The notes under the pieces are model-generated. The model ran no database searches. It worked only from the letters and a program-made list of their open reading frames with translations, and was not told where the DNA came from. From a virus: a stretch of 20,461 nucleotides of DNA. The stretch covers positions 1 through 20,461 of IMG/VR virus record IMGVR_UViG_3300023174_002652; one strand, given 5' to 3'. The position numbers were made by a program, and so were the translations under genes. This document shows, one piece after another, positions 12,087 to 20,461 of this stretch; positions within the stretch are counted from its first letter, which is position 1; each line of letters opens with the position of its first letter.

Positions 12087-15000
12087 CATTATGAGTGGTG
12101 TTGGTGATTGGTTGGAAAAAACTGCAGATACAACTATTGAAAACGTTAAAGAAGTTCCTGGTGTATTCCAGGAGTATGGTGTTGTTGGTGGAGTCAAGCG
12201 CGGTGCAACTAACGCTTTAGTAAATGACTTTGTTGCTGGTCCTGCCGAAAAACTTGCAATGCCTTACAGCAAACTTGTTTCGCGCCCGTTATCTGCTGGC
12301 TTACAAGCCATCAAAGATGCAAAGAATCCCGCTGACCTTCGCAATGCATGGAACAAAGGTTGGGAACGTTCTTCATACATCTCTCCTGGTCAAGCACTTG
12401 TAGGTGCTATTACTCGTGTAAAGCCAGGACAGCAAGAAGCAGACAAGATTAACTGGGCAGATTCAATGCAGGTTAATGGATACTTCTCTAAAGAGGGAAG
12501 CCTTCAGAAGAAAATTTCTGGTGGTTCTGACTTCTTGTTTAACGTATTCCTTGACCCATTAATGTTTGCTGGTAAGACACTTAAGGTAGCAAAACTTGCC
12601 GCTACTGGAACTCGTCGTACTGTAATCAATCTTCCATTTGGTGCTAAGATAAATCAAATTGGTAAACTTTCAAATGAACTTGAATTGGCAAGAGATGCAA
12701 ATGTAAAAAGTGGTGCATCTGTAACTGTTGACTCAATCTTAAAATTTGCGAATGACCCAGCAACAATGCAGTTGCTTCCAATTGTTGCTCGTTCACAAGA
12801 TTCTTTAACGCTTTCTCGTGTACTTTCCAATGCCGCTAAGTTTGGTGGTCGTAACTCAGTTATTGACGTGTTACAGGTTGGTATTGGTGATATCAATAAA
12901 TATGATGAGATTGCTGCAAAAGTTCCAGAACTTGCTAATCAAATTGATTTACTTCGTGCAAGTAAGCAATCAATCAAAGAAGATATTGCTAAAGTTAATA
13001 AAAAACTTGAGCGTTATGATACTCCTAAATTAACTCCTGCACAAATTCGTGCAAAGGAAAAAGCAAATGCCGACCTTTTAAAAAGTCAAGAAGAATTAAA
13101 AGCGGTAAGAAAAGAACTTAAAACAACACGTTCTGAATTATCTGTAATTCAAGATGTTGCTGGAGAATCAATTGTTCCACAAATACAGGAACAAGCATTT
13201 AGTCGTTTTGCTTTTTATGAACATCTACGTCGTGTTGGTGCTGAAGTTAGTGCACGAGGCATGTACGTTGACATCAATCCAATTGATGATGCTCTAGAAG
13301 CAAAAGCACTATCAAAACTTTATGGTTATGGTTCTCGTGCAATACGTACTGTTGGATATTTAACTCCGACTTTCAAGCCACGTGAAATTCCTGCTGGTTC
13401 CGTTACTATTGCTGGTAAGTCAGTTCGTGAATCTGGTGATGAATTCAGAGCACGCCTACTACAGGCAGCACCTGCTGCTAGACTCACTGTTCAAGAACAA
13501 AAGAATTACTACAATGACTACATTAAACTATCAACTGACTCTCAAAGATTTCAATTTTTAGATAACTTTGAATCAGAAATACTTCAAAGAATGATTCTTA
13601 AGAAGTTTGTTCGTGACCCAGGTGACAAAAAAGTTATTGCAGAAGTGCAAAAGATGCGCGATGCCGGAAAAAAAGAAGATGAAATTCAGCGTTATCTAAA
13701 TGGCAACATGAATGCTGAACAGTTTAAGACAATATCTGCAGCAATTCAAAAAATGGCTGATGATATGCGTGTTAACAAAATAAATCATCTTAAGAGAATT
13801 ATCAATGAACAAAACTATGTTCATGTTGATGATGCAACTGGCGATACAATAATCCTAAAAGAACTTCAAGATAAAGTTGAAGATTTAGCAAAGAAGATTG
13901 CTGCCGATAACAAGTCTGATTACACAAGTAATCCAGATAAATTTAAAAAACAAGCAATTGACTTGTTAACTAATACACCATTGTACCGTACTCAAGTTCC
14001 TAACGTACACTTTGGTGTAGATTTTTCACTTCTTGACAAGATTATGACAGATGACAAAACTCTTGTTAGTTCTCTTGTATCCCATGTTAGAAATAATCCT
14101 AACGCAACATCTACAAGTGTAGTTAAACTACTTGATGATGCTAAAAAAATTGCTCCTGGCTTTGCACAAGGCATTAAAGAAGCAGGAAGAAAGTCTTGGG
14201 ATTACCAAATAACCCAGATGTACAATGATTTCCAGAATTATGTATGGAAACCATCTGTTCTTCTATCTTTACGCTACTCAAGTCGTAACGTATTTGAAGG
14301 ATGGGGTCGAGTTCTTTCTAGCATCTCAGATATGACTTCACATTATGGTTATAGTGCAACTGCTCTTGCGAAAGGTTTCTTTAGTCCATCTGCAATAACG
14401 GAACCAATCCGTAGTGCTACAAATCGCATCACTTCACGCATAGAACGTGAGGGTCTTATTGGTACTGGTGGAACAAAGAGCAAGTTTGATGCAGTAAAAG
14501 CAAGCAAGTTTGAAAATGAACTTGAAATCGGCAGAACATTTGGTATAACAAATGATGACGGTTTAATGATTGTAGAAAAAATTGCTCAGCGTTACCGCGA
14601 AGAGGGAGATTATTTCCTTGAGCAGGCAAAAGATGTCCTTGCTGCATCATTTGAAGCAACGATGCGTACTACTGGATTCTTTAAGACTTACCGTGGATAT
14701 GGTCAAAACAAAGTAATTGCAGATAAAATATCAAAACTGTCTGATGGTATATTTAATGTAACTAAAAAAGGTGAACTATCTGAACCATTGCTTAATGCAT
14801 TGCGTTCTGGAGATTACCAGTTAGCATACAATATTTCAATTCAATCTGACCCACAATTAGTTTACAAAACACTTAGCATGATTTCAACACGTGCCAAAAG
14901 TGCTCGTAAGCAAATTGCTAAGATGTCTTCTGGAATTAATGCAAAGAAAACTCCAATCTTTGCAGATAACTTAAGAAAAGCAGACGAAATGTTTGAACTG

Positions 15001-17763
15001 CTTTCTGACAATGCACAGGCAACACTTGGTGCATTTGATACTCGTGTAAAAATTATGGGTGACTGGAAGAATGCACTAAGCAAAACAACAGTTGCTCCAC
15101 AGAAGTCATTTGCTTACTCACGTAAACCAATTAAAATTGCACGTGGTGTTACAATAGATGCTCCATATTTAAACAATGTTGAACGCTCTAGTGTAAGTTC
15201 TGCTAATAGTACAAGCCGAGCAGTACTTGGTTCACGTCGCAGTACGTTTGGTAACTTCTTTAATACTGGAAATAGGCAGTCACTTATTACTACTTCTGAT
15301 GCTGCAGAGTGGACTGGTGCGCATGCAGAGTATGTTAATAACATAATCTATGGTGATGATGCTGCTAAGATTGTAGTAGATTTATCAATAAGTCCTCGCA
15401 ATAAGTCAGATAAAGTTATTGCTAAAGTTGTTGAAGATATGAAGAAGGCTGGAAAGAGCCAAAAGGAAATCAAAGATTACCTTAATGGAAACTATAGCAA
15501 TCAGGAAATAAAGCAACATCTACTTAACTGGATTAATAGTCCAGCATCTGATGCATGGCGAGCAGAAAAGCGTATTGATTTAAACGACTACCGTGAGACA
15601 TTTAAGAGTGCTCAGTGGAATGACATAACTGAAACTATCTTTGCTGACGTAGAAAAGTACCTTCCAATGAAGGGACCAAACAATGAGGACCTTTCGTTTC
15701 TACGAACAGCACTAAATGAAGGTAAGTTTACAGAAATTCAATCAGGTTTGATACCTAATGAATTCCGTTCTTCTGTATATGGAAACGTACAACAAACTGG
15801 AACCGGTATTGGAATTTTCTACAGAAATCTTATTGGTAATCTATTCCATGCTCTTGCTACAATGCCAGAAGACACTCTAGTTCGTCATCCATTCTATAAT
15901 GCTGTATATCGTGCTGAAGGCAATCGCATGGCTAATAGTATTGCTAAACAGGGTAAAAAGCCTGGAGACTACACTAAACAAATTCAAGAGTCTGCTGCTC
16001 GTGCAGCACATAAGGCTGTAATTGACCGTTTGTACACAGTAGAACGTCATACTAATATTGGTGGTATTCTTAAGTTTATGTCGCCATTCTACATGGCTCA
16101 ACAGAACTCAGCAAAGTACTGGTTAAATACTGCTATACGCAATCCTGATGTTGCAGTCAGAATCGTTGAGGCATATACCACACCGTATCGTATCGGAACT
16201 GTGAAGAACCGTGACGAGTACTATGCAAACACGAACCAGATTGCTACTCCTTGGAATATCAAGGGACATGTAATGCTTATGGATTATCCTCAGTGGATGA
16301 CAGATAAGTTCTTTGCTGGTGACTCTAGCATGAAGGCTGAAATTCCACTTAGTGGATTTGATGTAATGTTCCAGGGACAACCTATTGGTGTTCCACAACT
16401 TGGTAGTCCAATTGCTTCACTTGCATTAGGTACAGTATCTCGTTTTATTGCTGGCAAAGAATATGGCACAACTAAGTTCATGGATGCATTTGGTATCAAA
16501 CTTGAAGATGCTATTGGTTATGTGCAACCATTCTATGATGCTACAAAAGGTGAAGGTGTAACTGGAAGTGTAACATCTGCCTTTGGTGGTGGCTCTGTTG
16601 CACTTCAAGCAGCGATGACCGCAATTGGTGGTATGGCTGGTTCGTTTGATAGTACATCAACTGGAACAAAGTTCGCTAACCGTGTCAATGCTATTCAGAC
16701 TGATAAGTTAACTAAACTTGCAGAATCTAATACACCAATCACTGGTGCAGTAATTGAAGATGTTCGCAATAAGTCTATTGCTTTGGCGATTAACTCATTC
16801 TGGCTTGAGGCTATTGCCAATGGTATGCCTACTATTGCATCCTCACGTTTCCGTACATCAACTGACTTGACACTAAAGCCAGAGTTACAACGTAGTATTC
16901 AACAATATGATTATGACCTTGGTACTGCAATGTTTACTGAAAAGTTAAACATTACTCAGGGTGAATATGTTGTTAAGTTATTAACTGACAGCCAAACAGA
17001 TAATCGCTTTGCCTTTAATTCAACAGATAAGACTCTTGCTGGAATCTATCCAAATCAGAATCTAATTGAACAAGCAGATAAGATGACTTCAGATAAGTCC
17101 CTTATTGGTGTGTTCTTTAATCAGGGTGACTGGAATGCTGACTACTCACCTGTTGTAGCAGACACTATGTACAACATTACAATCAATGGTAAGCCAATCA
17201 AGTACAGCGCACAGGATAGAATGACTGCTGCTGAAGACTTGCAGGTTCGTTCCGGTAATCGTGAATACTATGCTGGTGTTGAGAAGATTGAAAATGCTGC
17301 TCGTGCTGCTGGTATTCAAAAGGGAACTGCTGAGTACGATAAAACATATGGTGAAGTTAAGAAGCAACTAGAGTTTAAGGTTGCACAAACATACCCACTA
17401 TGGGGTGCTCGTGATATTACTTCACGTCAGAATCGTGTAGACAAAAACGTAGCACTAGTTCAGATGATGTTAAGTGATAGCAAGTATATGAACACCGTTG
17501 GAAAGAATATTCCTACTGTTACTGCTATGAAAGAATACATCAGGGCTCGTGGCAAGTTAATGGCTGAACTAGAATCTGCTAGAGAAGCCAGTGGAAAGAA
17601 AACTATTGATGCACGTGCCAATGCCTATGTTGGTGAAGTTCTTGACTTAGTAGTTTCAGAATTAGATAGAATGTACCCTGGATTCAGGCGCGTTCATGAC
17701 ATTTACTTTAATGGAGATAAACTTGGTGACGTATCAGTTTACACTTCAGGATATGGATACTAG
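12055..17763 (+). CDS. Giant virion-module protein, 1,902 aa, LPD38-like region
   Basis: This is the largest gene of the window. Only scattered features are recognisable: an amphipathic N-terminus (about 1-110), a coiled coil at about 298-366 rich in Lys/Glu, and a region near residues 1260-1380 (HALATMPEDTLVRHPFYN, then GGILKFMSPFYMAQQNSAKY) that resembles the LPD38 domain of phage polyvalent proteins, a tentative call. Two copies of a 29-residue helical motif, each ending in YLNGN, occur at 523-551 and 1118-1146. There is no signal peptide or long hydrophobic helix. Between portal and scaffold it probably acts as an internal or ejected virion protein, comparable in size to podovirus gp16-type ejection proteins. 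No tape-measure features are clear. The start is uncertain: ATG codons at 12055, 12079 and 12091 all lack a clear ribosome binding site; 12079 gives the shorter overlap with the previous gene. Confidence 0.75.
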   Translation: MVKRLVPTMANIMSGVGDWLEKTADTTIENVKEVPGVFQEYGVVGGVKRGATNALVNDFVAGPAEKLAMPYSKLVSRPLSAGLQAIKDAKNPADLRNAWNKGWERSSYISPGQALVGAITRVKPGQQEADKINWADSMQVNGYFSKEGSLQKKISGGSDFLFNVFLDPLMFAGKTLKVAKLAATGTRRTVINLPFGAKINQIGKLSNELELARDANVKSGASVTVDSILKFANDPATMQLLPIVARSQDSLTLSRVLSNAAKFGGRNSVIDVLQVGIGDINKYDEIAAKVPELANQIDLLRASKQSIKEDIAKVNKKLERYDTPKLTPAQIRAKEKANADLLKSQEELKAVRKELKTTRSELSVIQDVAGESIVPQIQEQAFSRFAFYEHLRRVGAEVSARGMYVDINPIDDALEAKALSKLYGYGSRAIRTVGYLTPTFKPREIPAGSVTIAGKSVRESGDEFRARLLQAAPAARLTVQEQKNYYNDYIKLSTDSQRFQFLDNFESEILQRMILKKFVRDPGDKKVIAEVQKMRDAGKKEDEIQRYLNGNMNAEQFKTISAAIQKMADDMRVNKINHLKRIINEQNYVHVDDATGDTIILKELQDKVEDLAKKIAADNKSDYTSNPDKFKKQAIDLLTNTPLYRTQVPNVHFGVDFSLLDKIMTDDKTLVSSLVSHVRNNPNATSTSVVKLLDDAKKIAPGFAQGIKEAGRKSWDYQITQMYNDFQNYVWKPSVLLSLRYSSRNVFEGWGRVLSSISDMTSHYGYSATALAKGFFSPSAITEPIRSATNRITSRIEREGLIGTGGTKSKFDAVKASKFENELEIGRTFGITNDDGLMIVEKIAQRYREEGDYFLEQAKDVLAASFEATMRTTGFFKTYRGYGQNKVIADKISKLSDGIFNVTKKGELSEPLLNALRSGDYQLAYNISIQSDPQLVYKTLSMISTRAKSARKQIAKMSSGINAKKTPIFADNLRKADEMFELLSDNAQATLGAFDTRVKIMGDWKNALSKTTVAPQKSFAYSRKPIKIARGVTIDAPYLNNVERSSVSSANSTSRAVLGSRRSTFGNFFNTGNRQSLITTSDAAEWTGAHAEYVNNIIYGDDAAKIVVDLSISPRNKSDKVIAKVVEDMKKAGKSQKEIKDYLNGNYSNQEIKQHLLNWINSPASDAWRAEKRIDLNDYRETFKSAQWNDITETIFADVEKYLPMKGPNNEDLSFLRTALNEGKFTEIQSGLIPNEFRSSVYGNVQQTGTGIGIFYRNLIGNLFHALATMPEDTLVRHPFYNAVYRAEGNRMANSIAKQGKKPGDYTKQIQESAARAAHKAVIDRLYTVERHTNIGGILKFMSPFYMAQQNSAKYWLNTAIRNPDVAVRIVEAYTTPYRIGTVKNRDEYYANTNQIATPWNIKGHVMLMDYPQWMTDKFFAGDSSMKAEIPLSGFDVMFQGQPIGVPQLGSPIASLALGTVSRFIAGKEYGTTKFMDAFGIKLEDAIGYVQPFYDATKGEGVTGSVTSAFGGGSVALQAAMTAIGGMAGSFDSTSTGTKFANRVNAIQTDKLTKLAESNTPITGAVIEDVRNKSIALAINSFWLEAIANGMPTIASSRFRTSTDLTLKPELQRSIQQYDYDLGTAMFTEKLNITQGEYVVKLLTDSQTDNRFAFNSTDKTLAGIYPNQNLIEQADKMTSDKSLIGVFFNQGDWNADYSPVVADTMYNITINGKPIKYSAQDRMTAAEDLQVRSGNREYYAGVEKIENAARAAGIQKGTAEYDKTYGEVKKQLEFKVAQTYPLWGARDITSRQNRVDKNVALVQMMLSDSKYMNTVGKNIPTVTAMKEYIRARGKLMAELESAREASGKKTIDARANAYVGEVLDLVVSELDRMYPGFRRVHDIYFNGDKLGDVSVYTSGYGY

Positions 17764-17771
17764 GAGTTATT

Positions 17772-18695
17772 ATGGCTGATAGCAGTAATCGTAAAGACAG
17801 AGAAAGTCCTACAAAAAATCCTTTAACTCCAGAAGAACTTGCTATTCTTAGTGCATCTATCCAGGATGCCACATCACGTGGTGAAAAGATTGATGTTGAT
17901 TCATTAATTGCTTCTATGAAAACTTCAAAAGAAGATAAGACTACTGGTGGCACATCATACACTCTTCCAAGTACTTTAAATAAAGCAGCGTCAGATGCTT
18001 TGATTAAAGAAGCAATGTTAACCACTCTTGGTATTGAGCCAGATAAAAAAATTCTTGATGATTTTTACAAACGTGCAAATGCTTTCTTAAAAAAGTATGG
18101 CAGTAGTTCGACAACTCGTTCTGCTGGCGGTACAAGTAAAAGCCAATCAATCCAAGGTGTAGATGCAAGTACATTTGTTCAAGAATATGTTGGAGCCTAT
18201 ACAGCAAAACTTGCCACAGTTAATCCTAAATTTAAATTTGGTGGAGAAGTTGGAAAAGCACAACAAACATTATCTGATTATTCAAATGAAATGGGATTGT
18301 TTAAGTCATCAAGAGAAATTGCATTAACTGCCACTAAGATTGCAAACAAAAAACTAAATGCTGATGATGTTATTGCTAGATATCGTACTGATGCTCAAGT
18401 ACTTTATAAAAACTTTGCCGATAGATTAAAGCAAGATTCTAAATTAACTGTTCGTGACCTAGTTAATCCATACATTCAAATGATGGCAGACACTTGGGAA
18501 ACAGCAGCAGATAATATTAAATTAACTGACAATACAATTCAGAAAGCGGTCAATGGTGATAATCTAATGTCATTAGGTGATTTTAGAACATTACTTCGTA
18601 AGGACCCAAAATTTGAAAATACTTACGGTGCAAAAGTTGAGGCTATACAACTTGGGGAATCAATGCTTCGTGCATTTTCAGGTAGAGGTGCATAA
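17772..18695 (+). CDS. Probable virion protein, 307 aa
   Basis: I do not recognise the family. AGGAG 5 nt before the ATG gives a secure start. The first 110 residues are polar and Ser/Thr-rich with low-complexity spots (SSSTTRSAGGTSKSQS around 113-128), followed by a helical C-terminal domain (LTVRDLVNPYIQMMADTW at about 225-242, MSLGDFRTLLRKDPKF at about 265-280). No cysteines or membrane segments are visible. It lies 8 nt after the giant gene and overlaps the next start by one base, so the three are one translational unit. A structural or internal head protein is the likely role, by context only. Confidence 0.7.
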   Translation: MADSSNRKDRESPTKNPLTPEELAILSASIQDATSRGEKIDVDSLIASMKTSKEDKTTGGTSYTLPSTLNKAASDALIKEAMLTTLGIEPDKKILDDFYKRANAFLKKYGSSSTTRSAGGTSKSQSIQGVDASTFVQEYVGAYTAKLATVNPKFKFGGEVGKAQQTLSDYSNEMGLFKSSREIALTATKIANKKLNADDVIARYRTDAQVLYKNFADRLKQDSKLTVRDLVNPYIQMMADTWETAADNIKLTDNTIQKAVNGDNLMSLGDFRTLLRKDPKFENTYGAKVEAIQLGESMLRAFSGRGA

Positions 18696-19762
18696 TGACT
18701 GAGGCCGAAAAGAGAGCAAAGGCTGCAAAAGCCAAGGCGGCTGCTGCCGCTAAGGCTAAAGCGGCTGCTGCCGCTAAGGCAAAGGCTGCTGCTGCAAAAA
18801 AATTAGCAGATGAAAAAAGTGCTGAGCAAGCAGCAATTACTGCTGCTGAAAAAGCAGCGGAAACAGTTCGCGCTCAAGATAGGGCTGACCGTTGGAATAC
18901 CTCTCGTGAAGCACTGCAAGGTGTTCTAGGTACAATGTTTAACATTAATGACCCAGAAGAAAAAGCATGGATTAATGAGTTTTATGATTTAGCAAAACCT
19001 TTATCTGATGTTGGTTTATCACCAGACTCAATTCCTGAACAGATTCTTTACTCAGGTAAAGCACCTAAAAAGTTTGCTGAAAGATTTTCTGGAGCACTTG
19101 AATTGCAAAGAAAAAAACTTGCTGGTGAGAATGTTTATGTTCCAAGTATTGCAGAGTATGTTGCTGGAGAAGAAGAATACATGGGTCTTGTTAAATCATT
19201 TGGTATGAATGATTTAGCCAGTAAGCAAACATATGGAAAAATTACTGGAAATGCTGTATCTGTAAATGAAACTCGTAAAAGAATTCAAGATGCAGTTTCT
19301 CGAGTAGACTCTCTTGACCAAAATGTTAAAGACCAATTGAAGAGTGAATTTCCAACTCTAAAAGAATCAGATATGGCTCAAGCCATACTTACTGGTCCCG
19401 ATGGTATTCAGAATCTTAAGACTAAGATTCAACGTGCTGGTGTTAAGGCTGGTGCCGCTGCAGCAGGACTAACTATGCAAACAAGTCTTGACCAATTAGG
19501 TAACCTCAGTTACGAACAGGCTACTGCTGGATTTCAACAAGTTGCCAATACACTTAAGACATCAACTGCTGGTATTCAACAAGCAGGTAGGATGTTCGGA
19601 GACGAAATTAGTGCCACTGATTATCAAACTGAACTTGAAAAAGAAACACTACTTGGTCAGACTTCACAACGTACTAAGCGTCTACAGTCTCAGGCTCGTT
19701 CGCAATTTGCTGGACAGTCCGGAATTGTAACTGGTTCATTAAGTCGCAAGAAACAAATATAA
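18695..19762 (+). CDS. Probable virion protein with Ala/Lys-repeat N-terminus, 355 aa
   Basis: The N-terminus (residues about 3-40) is an alternating Lys/Ala helix (KAKAAAAAKAKA and repeats) encoded by 24-bp tandem repeats, like the DNA-compacting tails of histone-H1-like and TolA-like proteins. The remainder is helical and polar (NINDPEEKAWINEFYDLAKP near 88-107; coiled segments to the end) with a basic C-terminus SLSRKKQI. The ATG overlaps the preceding TAA (TAATG). It lies just before a structured intergenic region and the scaffold gene. A basic Ala/Lys tail would suit a protein contacting packaged DNA, perhaps ejected with it; that role is inferred. Confidence 0.7.
   Translation: MTEAEKRAKAAKAKAAAAAKAKAAAAAKAKAAAAKKLADEKSAEQAAITAAEKAAETVRAQDRADRWNTSREALQGVLGTMFNINDPEEKAWINEFYDLAKPLSDVGLSPDSIPEQILYSGKAPKKFAERFSGALELQRKKLAGENVYVPSIAEYVAGEEEYMGLVKSFGMNDLASKQTYGKITGNAVSVNETRKRIQDAVSRVDSLDQNVKDQLKSEFPTLKESDMAQAILTGPDGIQNLKTKIQRAGVKAGAAAAGLTMQTSLDQLGNLSYEQATAGFQQVANTLKTSTAGIQQAGRMFGDEISATDYQTELEKETLLGQTSQRTKRLQSQARSQFAGQSGIVTGSLSRKKQI
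18734..18781 (+). repeat. 24-bp tandem repeat within the Ala/Lys tail
   Basis: Two near-identical 24-bp units (18734-18757 and 18758-18781), differing at two bases, encode K-A-A-A-A-A-K-A; a degenerate third begins at 18782. Copy number is likely to vary between relatives by slippage. Confidence 0.75.
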
Positions 19763-19768
19763 AAAACT

Positions 19769-19839
19769 CTCGTTGGATTGACCGCCCCCAACGAGTATTA
19801 GAGCGGTAGTATGCACCAACCCATATACCCCTGTATGGG
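19769..19839 (+). ncRNA. Pseudoknot plus hairpin before the scaffold gene
   Basis: CTCGTTGG (19769-19776) pairs with CCAACGAG (19788-19795), 8 bp. The 11-nt loop contains ACCGC (19781-19785), complementary to GCGGT (19803-19807), so an H-type pseudoknot is possible. A second hairpin CCCATATA-CCCC-TGTATGGG (19820-19839) has 8 bp including one G-U. Neither is followed by a T-run. The 122-nt gap (19763-19884) between tightly packed late genes therefore looks like a leader RNA, perhaps controlling scaffold and capsid expression or marking RNA processing. Confidence 0.5.
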
Positions 19840-19884
19840 AGTGAGAGTATACGTTCCACAACAATGTAAGGGAGAATGGTTGCG

Positions 19885-20379
19885 ATGAGCAACAATAATC
19901 AAGACTGGTATGAAGATGATGAGTTTGATTTTGACATCGAAGAGGAAACTACTTCACGTGGTTCCGATGATGTTCTTAAAAAAGTCCGTCGTGCAGAACG
20001 CGCTAAGGATAAGCAACTCAAAGAAGCACTCGCTGAATTGGAAAGTTTGCGCAAGTTCCAACGTGAGTCTACTATCAGCCAAGTCTTAAATGAGAAAGGT
20101 GTCAACCCTAAGGTTGCCAAATTCATTCCGTCAGATATTGAATTATCTGCTGATTCCATCAATGCATGGTTAAATGACAATGGAGACCTATTTGGTTTTG
20201 CGACACCAGCCAAAGAAAGTCCTGTGTCTTCTGAAGACCTAGGTGCTCTTCGACAAATGGATATGGTCGCATCAGGCGCACTAACTCCAGACGATGTGAA
20301 CGACGCGTTCAGCATGGTCAACAACGCACAGAGTGCAGAGGAATTGTTAAATTACCTCTACTCTCAAGGTGCGGAATAA
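19885..20379 (+). CDS. Capsid scaffold-like protein, 164 aa
   Basis: The profile fits phage scaffolding proteins: a very acidic N-terminus (WYEDDEFDFDIEEE), a charged helical coiled coil with VLKKVRRAERAKDKQLKEAL and ESLRKFQRE (about 28-65), then STISQVLNEKGVNPKVAKFI (about 66-85), a segment typical of scaffolds next to capsid genes. Scaffolds guide capsid assembly and leave or are degraded. I choose the ATG at 19885 because AAGGGAG lies 10 nt upstream; the ATG at 19876 directly abuts that site. The gene precedes the probable capsid gene by 32 nt, the usual order. No protease domain is fused, so removal might depend on a separate protease, for which the Ntn hydrolase is a candidate. Confidence 0.8.
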   Translation: MSNNNQDWYEDDEFDFDIEEETTSRGSDDVLKKVRRAERAKDKQLKEALAELESLRKFQRESTISQVLNEKGVNPKVAKFIPSDIELSADSINAWLNDNGDLFGFATPAKESPVSSEDLGALRQMDMVASGALTPDDVNDAFSMVNNAQSAEELLNYLYSQGAE

Positions 20380-20411
20380 TCGCAAATCAAACTAACCCCT
20401 AAGGAATAATC

Positions 20412-20461
20412 ATGGCTGTAACAGGCTTATCCGGTGGTAGTGCAGCAACTAACGGTGGTCT
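20412..20461 (+). CDS. Probable major capsid protein, N-terminus only (partial)
   Basis: Only 16 codons are inside the window (MAVTGLSGGSAATNGG). AAGGA lies 6 nt before the ATG. The call rests on position directly after the scaffold-like gene, where the major capsid gene is usually found; the visible residues alone do not identify it. Confidence 0.5.
   Translation, partial: MAVTGLSGGSAATNGG

Noticed and set aside
18734-18802. Tandem repeat considered as CRISPR or mobile element
   Set aside because: The 24-bp units are contiguous without spacers and lie in frame in a coding region, giving an Ala/Lys tail.
19876-19884. Earlier ATG for the scaffold gene
   Set aside because: The GGGAGA directly touches this ATG, leaving no spacer; the ATG at 19885 has a workable distance.
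19899-20324. 141-residue minus-strand frame opposite the scaffold gene
   Set aside because: Serine-rich antisense shadow of the scaffold-like gene, against the direction of all late genes.

Overview
The window is a stretch of a tailed double-stranded DNA phage (or prophage) genome, most likely from an actinobacterial host. A WhiB-family protein with the four iron-sulfur cysteines and the YGFWGG turn (1729-2259) is a family essentially confined to Actinobacteria and their phages. A site upstream of the late genes (7083-7098) matches the actinobacterial CRP/GlxR consensus. The moderately AT-rich composition would fit, for example, a freshwater actinobacterium, but the host genus cannot be read from the sequence.

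Layout. From 1 to about 6.6 kb all genes run leftward. They are small, overlap by a few bases and look translationally coupled: a helix-turn-helix protein (6006-6596) with its own terminator, then a long array of small hypothetical genes, an amidoligase and class II glutamine amidotransferase pair (3434-4633 and 2535-3431), the WhiB protein, a zinc-ribbon protein, a 39-residue membrane protein, a tRNA-like RNA (697-770), and a RecB/Cas4-type nuclease split over two overlapping frames and cut by the left edge. From 7.27 kb to the right end all genes run rightward and form the packaging and virion module: large terminase with a terminase-small-like N-terminal domain, portal, a proteasome/HslV-like N-terminal-threonine hydrolase, two small proteins, a giant 1,902-residue protein, two further probable virion proteins, a scaffold-like protein and the first codons of the probable major capsid gene.

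The divergent region (6597-7271) is densely structured. It holds a leftward promoter candidate inside an inverted repeat, several hairpins, the CRP/GlxR-type site, and two tandem hairpins with an identical CTGGC loop and compensating stem changes just before the terminase gene. A 16-bp palindrome, CTGACRGTACYGTCAG, occurs six times, only in the leftward half and the divergent region, mostly just upstream of start codons. It is probably an operator, and the helix-turn-helix protein is one candidate ligand.

Most interesting points: the phage amidoligase/amidotransferase pair with cysteine-rich appendages; the proteasome-like hydrolase where a head maturation protease might be expected; the covarying twin hairpins in the terminase leader; the repeated palindrome; the CRP/GlxR-type site at the probable late promoter; and a pseudoknot plus hairpin before the scaffold gene.
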